The notes beneath the pieces are model-generated. The model was not told the origin of the DNA. It was given only the letters and a program-made list of their open reading frames with translations, and did not search any database. 64,000 nt of DNA. Origin: Bog-473 sp963809715. Lineage in GTDB: Bacteria; Actinomycetota; Acidimicrobiia; Acidimicrobiales; RAAP-2. The stretch is from the NCBI GenBank assembly GCA_963809715.1, contig CAWEKO010000010.1:186001-250000 (forward strand). The letters are read 5' to 3'. The position numbers were made by a program, and so were the translations under genes. How positions within the stretch are numbered: the stretch's first letter is position 1; every line of letters starts with the position of its first letter. Shown here in pieces: positions 17,283-25,394 of this stretch.

Positions 17283-18023
17283 TCAGGGCAGGGTGAAGAC
17301 CTCGGGCCCGTCGGGCGTCACGGCGATGGTGTGCTCGAAGTGGGCCGAGAGGGCGCCGTCGGCCGTCACCACGCTCCAGTTGTCGTCGAGAGTGACCGTC
17401 TCGGGGGAGCCGACGTTGACCATGGGCTCGACGGCGAAGACGTTGCCCGTCTTCATGATGGGACCCTTCGTGCCCGGCCAGTAGTTGGGCACCTGGGGCT
17501 GCTCGTGCATGGCCGTCCCGATGGCGTGCCCCACGTACTCGCGCACCACACTGAAGCCCGCCGCCTCGGCCACGTCCTGGACGGCCCGGCCGATCTCGTG
17601 CAGCGCGTTGCCCTTGACCATCTGCTCGATCCCGGCCCACAGGCTGCGCTCGGTCACCTCGATCAGCTTCTGGGCTTCCTTCGAGATGGTCCCGATGCCC
17701 ATGGTGAACGCGGCGTCCCCGTGGTACCCCTCGATGATCGCCCCGCAGTCGATGGAGAGGATGTCGCCCTCCTCGAGCACGTAGCCGCCCGGGATGCCGT
17801 GCACGATCATGTTGTTGGGCGACGTGCAGATGACGGCCGGGAAGCCGTGGTAGTTCAGGAAGTTCGAGGTGGCGCCCCGCCGGTCGAGCACGTCGCGGGC
17901 CACCTGGTCCAGGTCCAGCGTCGTCACGCCCGGTTTGGCCGCCTCCCGGGTCTTCTCGTGCATCTCGGCCACGACCTTGCCGGCCCGGCGCATCTTGTTC
18001 AGCTCGTCCTCGTTGCGCCTCAT
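17283..18023 (-). CDS. map: Methionine aminopeptidase, type I
   Basis: A 246-residue enzyme that removes the initiator methionine. All five metal ligands are visible: D92, D103, H166, E199 and E230, with H75 and H173 in the active site. There is no N-terminal zinc finger, so it is the short bacterial form. ATGA overlaps the adk stop, so it is coupled to secY-adk as in other spc operons. Confidence 0.97.
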   Translation of the reverse strand: MRRNEDELNKMRRAGKVVAEMHEKTREAAKPGVTTLDLDQVARDVLDRRGATSNFLNYHGFPAVICTSPNNMIVHGIPGGYVLEEGDILSIDCGAIIEGYHGDAAFTMGIGTISKEAQKLIEVTERSLWAGIEQMVKGNALHEIGRAVQDVAEAAGFSVVREYVGHAIGTAMHEQPQVPNYWPGTKGPIMKTGNVFAVEPMVNVGSPETVTLDDNWSVVTADGALSAHFEHTIAVTPDGPEVFTLP

Positions 18024-18718
18024 GCCGTCGGCCCCGCTCCCTTGCCCTCGCCCCGACCTTTGCGCCGCAGCGCGTCGATGGCGCCCACGACCCGACGCGT
18101 CACGGCGTCGGGCGACCCGGTGCCGTTGACCTCGACCAGCAGCTCGCGCTTCTGGTACCAGTCGAGCAGCGGGGCCGTCTCCTCCTCGTAGAGGTTCAGC
18201 CGCCGCTCGATCGCCTCCTCGGTGTCGTCCTGGCGCTGCACCACCTCACCGCCGCACACGTCACAGGTCCAGTTGACCAGCGGCGGGGCGGCCGTGGAGT
18301 AGTTGGCCCCGCAGTCGACGCAGACCCGCCGGCTGGCCAGGCGCTTCATGACCAGGCTGGTCGGCACCTGCAGGTCGACCACCAGGTCGAGGCCCGTGGG
18401 CTGGACGATCTTCTCGAGGTGCTCGGCCTGGTTGGTGGTGCGGGGGCAGCCGTCGAGCACGAAGCCGCGACCACTGGTGTCACGCTCGGTCAGGCGCGAC
18501 CCCACCATCTCCATGACCATGTCGTCGGGGATGAGGTCGCCCTGGTCCATGAGCTCGCGGGCCCGCCGGCCCAGTTCGGTGCGCAGCTTGACCTCGCTGC
18601 GCAACATGTCCCCCGTCGAGACGTGCGGCACCACGTAGTGATGCGAAAGGCGCACGCACTGCGTGCCCTTCCCAGCCCCCTGCTTGCCGAGGACCACGAG
18701 TCTGACCCCGGGAATCAC
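18020..18718 (-). CDS. adk: Adenylate kinase
   Basis: A 232-residue kinase (ATP + AMP to 2 ADP). The P-loop is GKQGAGKGT at 10-18 where most relatives have GPPGAGKGT. STGDMLR and GFVLDGCPRT line the AMP site, and the long LID has four cysteines (CVDC, CDVC) for structural zinc. The start is GTG at 18718, five bases after the secY stop, and the C-terminus has a short basic tail. Confidence 0.95.
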   Translation of the reverse strand: MIPGVRLVVLGKQGAGKGTQCVRLSHHYVVPHVSTGDMLRSEVKLRTELGRRARELMDQGDLIPDDMVMEMVGSRLTERDTSGRGFVLDGCPRTTNQAEHLEKIVQPTGLDLVVDLQVPTSLVMKRLASRRVCVDCGANYSTAAPPLVNWTCDVCGGEVVQRQDDTEEAIERRLNLYEEETAPLLDWYQKRELLVEVNGTGSPDAVTRRVVGAIDALRRKGRGEGKGAGPTA

Positions 18719-18722
18719 GGGT

Positions 18723-20009
18723 CTATTTGAGGAAGCCCTCGTAGTTGCGCATCATCAACTGGCTGTCGATCTGGCGCATCGTCTCGAGGGCGACGCCCAC
18801 CGAGATCAGGAGGGTCGTCCCGTAGAAGGGAAAGCGGTTGAGGTGCCAATACGCCATGAGAAGTGAGGGGACCACGGCCACGCTACCCAGGAAGAGGGCG
18901 CCCACAACCGTGATGCGGCTGAGGATGTGCGCGAAGTAGCGCTCGGTCGGTGGCCCGGGCCTGATGCCGGGCACGAAGCCGCCCTGCTTGCGGATCAGGT
19001 CGGCCTGCTGGTGCGGGTCGAAGGCGACGTAGACGTAGAAGAACGTGAACATCACGATGAGCAGGAAATACGCGGCGATGTAGAAGAAGCTCGTCGGGGT
19101 GAGGCTGTTGCGCACGAAGTTCTGGAACCAGGCCCACGGGACGATGTTCGACAGCAGCACCGGGATGTAGAGGACCGAGCTGGCGAAGATGATCGGGATC
19201 ACGCCGGACTGGTTCACCTTGAGCGGGATGTAGGTCGAGCTGCCACCGTACATTCGCCGGCCCACCACCCGGCGGGCGAAGGTGACCGGAATGCGCCGCT
19301 GCCCCTGGTCCATGAACACGATGACCACGAGCAGGATCAACGAGACGAGGAGGATGATCGTGAACTTGGAGAGGCCGCCCTCCGCGTAGATGGCCCTGAA
19401 CCCGGTCGGGATGGCGGCGACCACGTTGGCGAAGATCAGGATGGACATGCCCTGGCCGATGCCCCGCTGGGTGATCAGCTCGGCCAGCCACATGACCATG
19501 GCCGTGCCCGCGGTGAGGATCAGCACCATGAAGAGGGCGAGCGGCCACGTAAACCTCGGGATCAGGTCAACGCTCACCCCGAGCAGGGCCGAGTCGTGCC
19601 CGTGGAAGGCGTAGACCAGGCCGGCCGACTGCATCACGGCCAGGGCCACGGTCAGGTACCGGGTGGTCTGGGTGATCTTCTTCTGGCCCACTGCGCCCTG
19701 GTCACGCCACTCTTCGAGCTTGGGGATGACCGTCGACAGCAGCTGGATGATGATCGAGCTGGTGATGTAGGGCATGACGCCCAGGCCGAACACGGCCAGG
19801 CGCACCAGGGCTCCGCCGCTGAAGAGGTTGAGGAAGCCGAGGACGCCCGAGGCCGAGGCCTGCGACTCCAGGCTCTGCAGCTTGCCCCAGTTGACCCCGG
19901 GCACAGGGATGTTCGCCCCGACTTGGTACAGGGCGATCACGGCGAGCGTGAAGATGACCTTGTTCCGAAGGTCAGGGACCCTGAAGATGTTGGCGAGCCG
20001 GGAGAGCAT
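18723..20009 (-). CDS. secY: Preprotein translocase subunit SecY
   Basis: The 428-residue central channel of the Sec translocon, with ten predicted membrane segments. It opens with the FRVPDLRNKVIFTLAVIALYQVG region, and GVMPYITSSIIIQLL and GIRPGPPTERYF are conserved. Its partner secE is at 62 kb; no secG is in the window. It follows rplO by 31 nt. Confidence 0.97.
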   Translation of the reverse strand: MLSRLANIFRVPDLRNKVIFTLAVIALYQVGANIPVPGVNWGKLQSLESQASASGVLGFLNLFSGGALVRLAVFGLGVMPYITSSIIIQLLSTVIPKLEEWRDQGAVGQKKITQTTRYLTVALAVMQSAGLVYAFHGHDSALLGVSVDLIPRFTWPLALFMVLILTAGTAMVMWLAELITQRGIGQGMSILIFANVVAAIPTGFRAIYAEGGLSKFTIILLVSLILLVVIVFMDQGQRRIPVTFARRVVGRRMYGGSSTYIPLKVNQSGVIPIIFASSVLYIPVLLSNIVPWAWFQNFVRNSLTPTSFFYIAAYFLLIVMFTFFYVYVAFDPHQQADLIRKQGGFVPGIRPGPPTERYFAHILSRITVVGALFLGSVAVVPSLLMAYWHLNRFPFYGTTLLISVGVALETMRQIDSQLMMRNYEGFLK

Positions 20010-20040
20010 GCCCTTCCTCTTCTAGTTAGTGGTGGTGGAC

Positions 20041-20532
20041 CTAGCGGTTCATCAGGGCGTTGCCCGATGCCGGCGGCCGCCCGTTGGAGAACGGCAACGC
20101 CAGCTTGTCCACGCTACCGCCGGCCGCGGTGATCGCCCCTTCAGCCGCCTTCGAAAAGGCGTGGGCCGTGACCTTGACCGGACGGGTCAGGCTGCCCTGG
20201 CCCAGGATCTTGATCAGGGCCTTCGGCCGGGCCAGACCGGCTTCCACCAGGACAGCGGGGGTCACCTCGTCCTTGCCCAGGGCTTCCAGCGCGGCCAGGT
20301 TGACCGGGGTGTACTCGATCCGGAACGGGTTTTTGAAACCCTTGAGCTTGGGGATGCGCTGCATCAGGGGCAGCTGGCCACCCTCGAAGCCGACCGGCAC
20401 GGTGTTGCGGGCCCTCTGCCCCTTGGTGCCGCGGCCGGCCGTCTTGTGTCCCTTGCCGCCGGTGCCACGTCCGACGCGGCGCTTGGCCTTGGTGGAACCC
20501 GCGGGGGGTGCCAGTTCGTGCAGCTTCGTCAC
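20041..20532 (-). CDS. rplO: 50S ribosomal protein L15
   Basis: A 163-residue L15, a late 50S assembly protein. Motifs are the glycine-rich GRGTGGKGHKTAGRGTKGQ arm, FEGGQLPLMQRIPKLKGF, and a C-terminal L15/L18e domain. It overlaps the rpmD stop by four bases. Confidence 0.96.
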   Translation of the reverse strand: MTKLHELAPPAGSTKAKRRVGRGTGGKGHKTAGRGTKGQRARNTVPVGFEGGQLPLMQRIPKLKGFKNPFRIEYTPVNLAALEALGKDEVTPAVLVEAGLARPKALIKILGQGSLTRPVKVTAHAFSKAAEGAITAAGGSVDKLALPFSNGRPPASGNALMNR

Positions 20533-20741
20533 TTCGCCACCTCTTTGACGCTGACCAGGTGTGGGACCCGGGCGATCATGCCGCGGATCTCGGGGCGGTC
20601 AGGCAGCTCGTTGGTCTGCCCGATGCCGCGCAGGCCCAGGGCCCGCAGGGTGCCCCGGTGCTTGGGTTTGGTGCCGATGGCCGACTTGGTCTGGGTGACG
20701 ACCAGCGTGGGCCCGGCGTGCTGCTTCGCTTGGGCGGCCAC
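20529..20741 (-). CDS. rpmD: 50S ribosomal protein L30
   Basis: A 70-residue L30. It shows LVVTQTKSAIGTKPKHRGTLRALGLRGIGQ and the tail RGMIARVPHLVSV, with about nine extra N-terminal residues compared with the shortest forms. It lies three bases after rpsE. Confidence 0.94.
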   Translation of the reverse strand: MAAQAKQHAGPTLVVTQTKSAIGTKPKHRGTLRALGLRGIGQTNELPDRPEIRGMIARVPHLVSVKEVAK

Positions 20742-20744
20742 GGC

Positions 20745-21299
<555 letters not shown>

Positions 21300-21674
21300 T
21301 TAGAACTCCAGTCCCTCGGCCCGCGCCGCATCAGCCATGGCGGCGACCCGCCCGTGGTACACGAAGCCCCCGCGGTCGAAGACCACTTGGGTGATGCCTT
21401 CCGCCTTGGCCCGCGAGCCCAGGAGGTGTCCAACCGATTCGGCGCCCGAGACGTTACCGCCGCCGCTCTGCCCCAGTTTCGCCCGGAGGTCGGGCTCGAC
21501 ACTCGAGGCCGAAACCAGCGTGCGGCCGGTCGTGTCGTCGATGAGCTGGGCCGAGATGTGCCGGTTGGACCGGTGCACGGCCAGCCGTGGGCGCTCGGGG
21601 GTGCCCGTCACCTTGGCCCGCACCCGGTCATGTCGCCGGATGCGCAGGCGCGTGCGATCGCTCGTGCGTGCCAT
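21300..21674 (-). CDS. rplR: 50S ribosomal protein L18
   Basis: A 124-residue L18, which binds 5S rRNA with L5. It has the arginine-rich N-terminus, PRLAVHRSNRHISAQ, and the end FDRGGFVYHGRVAAMADAAR. It overlaps the rplF stop by one base. Confidence 0.97.
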   Translation of the reverse strand: MARTSDRTRLRIRRHDRVRAKVTGTPERPRLAVHRSNRHISAQLIDDTTGRTLVSASSVEPDLRAKLGQSGGGNVSGAESVGHLLGSRAKAEGITQVVFDRGGFVYHGRVAAMADAARAEGLEF

Positions 21675-22213
21675 TACTTCGCTGCCTTTCCAGCCTTGCG
21701 CAGCACACGCTCGTTGGCGTAGCGGACGCCCTTGCCCTTGTAGGGCTCGGGCTTGCGCAGCTTGCGGATATCGGCGGCCACCTGGCCGACTCGTTCCTTG
21801 TCGATGCCCTTGACCACGATCCGGGTGGGCACCGGCACCTCGAAGGTGATGCCCTCCGGGGCGTCGACCAGGACCGGGTGCGAGAAGCCGAGGGCCAGTT
21901 CGAGCGCGCTCGGTCCCTTGGCCGTGGCCCGGTAGCCCACGCCGACGATCTCGAGCTCCTTGGAGAAGCCCTCGGTCACGCCCGAGACCATGTTGGCCAC
22001 CAGCGAGCGCGAGAGCCCGTGCAGGGCCCGGTGCCGGCGCTCGTCGTCGGGCCGGCTCACCACGAGGGTGTCGCCGTCCTGGGCGATGGTGATGCCCTCG
22101 GGCAGGGTGCGCGCCAGGGTGCCCTGGGGGCCCTTCACGCTGACCGTCGGACCCTCGAGGGTCACGGTCACGCTCGAGGGAACGGTGATGGGATTTCGTC
22201 CGACGCGTGACAT
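21674..22213 (-). CDS. rplF: 50S ribosomal protein L6
   Basis: A 179-residue L6 made of two related domains near the factor-binding site. It begins MSRVGRNPITVPSSV and has VKGPQGTL and the C-terminal EPYKGKGVRYANE. It lies between rpsH and rplR in standard spc order. Confidence 0.97.
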   Translation of the reverse strand: MSRVGRNPITVPSSVTVTLEGPTVSVKGPQGTLARTLPEGITIAQDGDTLVVSRPDDERRHRALHGLSRSLVANMVSGVTEGFSKELEIVGVGYRATAKGPSALELALGFSHPVLVDAPEGITFEVPVPTRIVVKGIDKERVGQVAADIRKLRKPEPYKGKGVRYANERVLRKAGKAAK

Positions 22214-22240
22214 CAGGCCTCCCTCCGCATCGCCGTCGAC

Positions 22241-22645
22241 TTACCAGACATGGCAGAGCACTTCCCCGCCCAGGTGCTTCTTGCGCGCCTCGGCGTCGGT
22301 CAGGAGCCCCTGGCTCGTCGAGACCACGGCCACGCCCATGCCTCCCAGCACGCGTGGCATGCCGTCGGCCCGGGCGTAAATGCGCAGGCCGGGCTTGGAG
22401 ACGCGCTTGATGCCGGCGATGGTCCGGGTGCGGTCACCCGAGTACTTCATGGTGATCTCGAGGGTGGTGCCGGGCTTGCCCACGTTCGGCTCGACCTTGT
22501 AGCCCGCGATGAAACCTTCGCGCTCGAGGATCGAGGCCAACGCCAGCTTCACCTTGGAGCCGGGCATGCGCACCGTGTCGAACATGGCCGAGTTGGCGTT
22601 GCGGATACGGGTGAGCATGTCCGCGATGGGATCAGTCATCGTCAT
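22241..22645 (-). CDS. rpsH: 30S ribosomal protein S8
   Basis: A 134-residue S8, a central-domain 16S binder and in other bacteria the spc-operon regulator. It has TDPIADMLTRIRNAN, SKPGLRIYA, and GGMGVAVVSTSQGLLTDAEARK. ATG at 22645 and a second ATG two codons later are both usable. It is 6 nt after the S14 stop. Confidence 0.96.
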   Translation of the reverse strand: MTMTDPIADMLTRIRNANSAMFDTVRMPGSKVKLALASILEREGFIAGYKVEPNVGKPGTTLEITMKYSGDRTRTIAGIKRVSKPGLRIYARADGMPRVLGGMGVAVVSTSQGLLTDAEARKKHLGGEVLCHVW

Positions 22646-22651
22646 GGCGGC

Positions 22652-22837
22652 CTACCAGCTTGCCTTCGTGACGCCGGGCACCTCACCGGCGTGCACCATG
22701 ACGCGCAGGCAGATACGGCACAGCCCGAACTTGCGGTAGACGGCCTTGGGTCGGCCGCACCGCTGGCAGCGGGTGTACCCGCGGACCTTGAACTTCGGTG
22801 TGCGTTGCTGCTTTTCGATCAAAGCCTTCTTCGCCAT
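22652..22837 (-). CDS. rpsZ: 30S ribosomal protein S14, type Z
   Basis: A 61-residue zinc-form S14. Four cysteines (CQRC and CRIC) bind zinc and the end is PGVTKASW. It is the short C+ form, with no longer rpsN paralogue in this window, and lies between rplE and rpsH. Confidence 0.96.
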   Translation of the reverse strand: MAKKALIEKQQRTPKFKVRGYTRCQRCGRPKAVYRKFGLCRICLRVMVHAGEVPGVTKASW

Positions 22838-22841
22838 GGTG

Positions 22842-23414
22842 TTAGCGGTTCTCCTGTCGGAAGGGAAAGCCGAACGCTGCCAGGAACGCCCGTCCTTCCT
22901 CGTTGGTGCGTGCGGTGGTCACGATGGTGATGTCCATGCCGCGGGTCGTGTCGATCTTGTCGTAGTCGATCTCCGGGAAGATCAGCTGCTCGGTCACGCC
23001 GAACGTGTAGTTGCCGCGCCCGTCGAAGGAGCGTGGCGAGAGGCCCCGGAAGTCACGGATGCGGGGAATGGCCAGGCTGAGCAGCCGGTCGAAGAACTCC
23101 CAGCCCCGGTCGCCCCGCAGGGTCGCCTTCACGCCGATGCTCTGGCCCTCGCGGAGCTTGAAGCCGGCGATCGACTGCTTGGCCCGGGTGACCACCGGCT
23201 TCTGCCCGGTGATGGTCTCGAGGTCCCGCTGGGCCCCCTCGATGAGGGAGGCCTGCTGGGTGGCCCGGCCGACGCCCATGTTGATCACGATCTTCTCGAG
23301 CCGCGGCACCTCCATGACGTTGCCCAGGCCGAGCTCGGTCTTGAGCTGGTCGCGGATCTCGGTGAGGTAGCGCTCCTTGAGCCGGGGGCGCGCCGGCGCG
23401 CCGGTCGTCGTCAC
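22842..23414 (-). CDS. rplE: 50S ribosomal protein L5
   Basis: A 190-residue L5, which binds 5S rRNA and contacts P-site tRNA. Motifs are VPRLEKIVINMGVG, ITGQKPVVTRAKQSIAGFKLREG, and the end TNEEGRAFLAAFGFPF. The start is GTG at 23414 overlapping the rplX stop as GTGA; the open frame further upstream is an rplX shadow. Confidence 0.95.
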   Translation of the reverse strand: MTTTGAPARPRLKERYLTEIRDQLKTELGLGNVMEVPRLEKIVINMGVGRATQQASLIEGAQRDLETITGQKPVVTRAKQSIAGFKLREGQSIGVKATLRGDRGWEFFDRLLSLAIPRIRDFRGLSPRSFDGRGNYTFGVTEQLIFPEIDYDKIDTTRGMDITIVTTARTNEEGRAFLAAFGFPFRQENR

Positions 23415-23719
23415 AGGTCCGTTCCGCACTTCTTGCAGACGCGGACCTTCTCGCCGTCGTCCTCGAACCGGTAGCCGACCCGGCTGGGCTTGTCGCAGGC
23501 CTTGCAGACCACGGCCACCGTCGAGACGTGCACGGGCATGAACTTGTCGATCACGCCGCCCTGCTGGGTGGCCCGGGTGGGCTTGGCGTGGCGCTTGGCC
23601 ACGTTCACGCCCTCGAGAATGAGCTTGTCGCGATCGGGCAGGGCCCGCACGACCTGGGCCTTCTTGCCCCTGTCCTTGCCTTGGAGGACGACCACGTTGT
23701 CGCCCTTTTGAATACGCAT
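23411..23719 (-). CDS. rplX: 50S ribosomal protein L24 (with CxxC pairs)
   Basis: A 102-residue L24, an assembly initiator of the 50S. The KOW motif MRIQKGDNVVVLQGKDRGKKAQV is at the N-terminus. Two CxxC pairs (CKACDKP and CKKCGTDL) in the C-terminal third suggest a bound zinc, as in many actinobacterial L24s. ATG at 23719; sequence further upstream in frame overlaps rplN. Confidence 0.95.
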   Translation of the reverse strand: MRIQKGDNVVVLQGKDRGKKAQVVRALPDRDKLILEGVNVAKRHAKPTRATQQGGVIDKFMPVHVSTVAVVCKACDKPSRVGYRFEDDGEKVRVCKKCGTDL

Positions 23720-23721
23720 GG

Positions 23722-24090
23722 CTAGAGCACCTCCGGAGCGAGCGAGACGATGCGCATGAACCGCTTGTCGCGCAGCTCCCGGCCCACCGGGCCGAAGATG
23801 CGCGTGCCGCGGGGTTGCTGCTGGTCGTTGATGAGGACGGCGGCGTTCTCGTCGAAGCGGATGTAGCTGCCGTCGGGACGGCGCTTCTCCTTCTTCGTGC
23901 GCACGACGACGCACTTGACGACGTCGCCCTTCTTGACCGCGGCGCCGGGGATGGCGTCCTTGACGGTCGCCACGAAGACGTCACCGATGCTGGCGTAGCG
24001 GCGGCGCGACCCACCGAGCACGCGGATGCAGAGCACCTCGCGTGCGCCGGAGTTGTCGGCCACCCGGAGCCGGGATTCCTGCTGGATCAT
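23722..24090 (-). CDS. rplN: 50S ribosomal protein L14
   Basis: A 122-residue L14 at the subunit interface. It begins MIQQESRLRVADNSGAREVLCI and ends ELRDKRFMRIVSLAPEVL. ATG at 24090 overlaps the rpsQ stop by four bases. No extension is present. Confidence 0.97.
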   Translation of the reverse strand: MIQQESRLRVADNSGAREVLCIRVLGGSRRRYASIGDVFVATVKDAIPGAAVKKGDVVKCVVVRTKKEKRRPDGSYIRFDENAAVLINDQQQPRGTRIFGPVGRELRDKRFMRIVSLAPEVL

Positions 24091-24320
24091 CGGGCCCTCT
24101 CCACCACTTCGGTCAGGCGCCAGCGCTTGAGCTTGGACAACGGCCGGCACTCCTGGACCCGGACCCGGTCGCCCACCTTGGCGCTGTCCTTGGCGTCGTG
24201 CACGTAGAGACGCTTGGTCCGCTGCACCGTCTTGCCGTACCTGGGGTGGCGTACCCGCTCCACCACGGCCACGATGACGGTCGAGGTCATGGCGTCGGAC
24301 ACCACGATCCCCTCACGCAC
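24087..24320 (-). CDS. rpsQ: 30S ribosomal protein S17 (core)
   Basis: A 77-residue S17 core, a 16S 5'-domain binder. It has VREGIVVSDAMTSTVIVAV, VRHPRYGKTVQRTKRLYVHD and QECRPLSKLKRWRLTEVVE. The GTG at 24320 has no Shine-Dalgarno. The residues encoded just upstream in this frame (DGPRPNRRK) also match the S17 family, and translation upstream is open only in another frame (see the 24313-24543 feature). The real product may therefore be longer, joined by a frameshift or a sequence correction. Confidence 0.88.
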   Translation of the reverse strand: MREGIVVSDAMTSTVIVAVVERVRHPRYGKTVQRTKRLYVHDAKDSAKVGDRVRVQECRPLSKLKRWRLTEVVERAR

Positions 24321-24543
24321 CTTGCGCCGGTTCGGGCGCGGGCCGTCCTCGGCCGGCTCCTCCGCCTTGGTGGCGGGAGGGGCGAGGAGGAGCGGTCGCC
24401 GGCGCCGACTCGGGCGCCTCGGTGCTCTCGCCCGCCGGCAACTCGGTGGCCGCCTCGGCCTCGATGGTCTCGAGCGCCAGCTCGGCGTCGGCCGCCGCGG
24501 CCTTGGCCGCGTCGTCGTTCTCTGTGGTCTCGTCGTCGGCCAT
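24313..24543 (-). pseudogene. rpsQ: Frameshifted acidic N-terminal part of rpsQ
   Basis: An ATG at 24543 overlaps the rpmC stop (TGATG) and opens 76 codons: MADDETTENDDAAKAA and more acidic, Ala-rich sequence, ending in a nonsense-looking Arg/Gly stretch just inside S17. Dropping one base between about 24375 and 24405, for example from the GGGG run at 24379-24382, joins it in frame to ...ATKAEEPAEDGPRPNRRKVREG, the S17 core. So it looks like the head of a roughly 150-residue rpsQ product. Causes could be a sequencing or assembly indel, a real mutation, or programmed +1 frameshifting. Confidence 0.6.
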
Positions 24544-24956
24544 CAGGCCTCATCCTCTTCGTGGTCGTGATCGTGATCGTCTTCGAGGTCCATGTCTTCG
24601 AGGTCCGTGTCCTCGAGGTCCACGGCCTCGTCGCCACCCTCGGCCTCGACCGCCGCCTTGCGGGCCGCGGCCTTCTCCTCGCGCTCGGCGTCCTCGGCCG
24701 CCAGCTTGCTCCGGGCCGCCTCGTGATCGGCCGCGCTCGGCGCCACATAGGCGCCCTCGGCCTCGAGGATCTCGCGCTCGCGCAGCACGGTCAGCATGCG
24801 GGCCACCTCGTGGCGGACCTGCTTGATGCGCGACGGGTTGTCCAGCTGACCGGTGGCCAGCTGGAAGCGCAGGTTGAACAGCTCACGGCGCGACTCGCCC
24901 AGGCGGGTCGTCAGCTCGTCGCCGTCGAGCATGGAGAGGTCGTGCGCGGTCGGCAT
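24543..24956 (-). CDS. rpmC: 50S ribosomal protein L29 with long acidic tail
   Basis: A 137-residue L29, about twice the normal length. The first 70 residues are the L29 hairpin (LDGDELTTRLGESRRELFNLRFQLATGQL, RIKQVRHEVARMLTVLRERE). The rest is an Ala/Glu/Lys helix followed by repeated DLED units and an Asp/His cluster (DDHDHDHEED, residues 126-135). L29 sits at the tunnel exit, where chaperones and SRP dock, so the tail would project there. ATG at 24956 overlaps the rplP stop by one base. Confidence 0.93.
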   Translation of the reverse strand: MPTAHDLSMLDGDELTTRLGESRRELFNLRFQLATGQLDNPSRIKQVRHEVARMLTVLREREILEAEGAYVAPSAADHEAARSKLAAEDAEREEKAAARKAAVEAEGGDEAVDLEDTDLEDMDLEDDHDHDHEEDEA

Positions 24957-25393
24957 CAGATGGCCACTTCCGCGTGTCCGTGGGTCCCCGGGCGCACCAC
25001 GAAGCGCGCCTTGAACGGCAGCTTCTGGATGGCGCGGTCCATGGCCGCCTTGGCCAGGGGCTCGTCCACACCGGCCAGCTCGAAGAGCACGCGGCCGGGG
25101 TGCACGACGGCGACCCACAGCTCGGGGTTGCCCTTGCCCGAGCCCATGCGGGTCTCGGCCGGCTTCTGGGTGATCGGCTTGTCGGGGAAGACCCGGATCC
25201 ACACCTTTCCACCACGCTTGACGTGACGGGTCATGGCGATACGGGCCGCCTCGATCTGGCGGGCGGTCAGCCAACCCGGCTCCAAGGCCTGGATGCCGAA
25301 GTCGCCGAAGGCGACGGAGGTGCCGCCCTTGGCCGCCCCGTTGAGGCGACCGCGCTGGGTCTTGCGGTGCTTGACCTTCTTGGGCATCAACAT
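24956..25393 (-). CDS. rplP: 50S ribosomal protein L16
   Basis: A 145-residue L16, needed for peptidyl-transferase and A-site function. It begins MLMPKKVKHRKTQRGR and has EAARIAMTRHVKRGGKVWIRVFPDKP and GSGKGNPELWVAVV. The ATG at 25393 has AGGGAG about 10 nt upstream; a second ATG at 25387 is less well placed. Confidence 0.96.
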   Translation of the reverse strand: MLMPKKVKHRKTQRGRLNGAAKGGTSVAFGDFGIQALEPGWLTARQIEAARIAMTRHVKRGGKVWIRVFPDKPITQKPAETRMGSGKGNPELWVAVVHPGRVLFELAGVDEPLAKAAMDRAIQKLPFKARFVVRPGTHGHAEVAI

Positions 25394-25394
25394 G

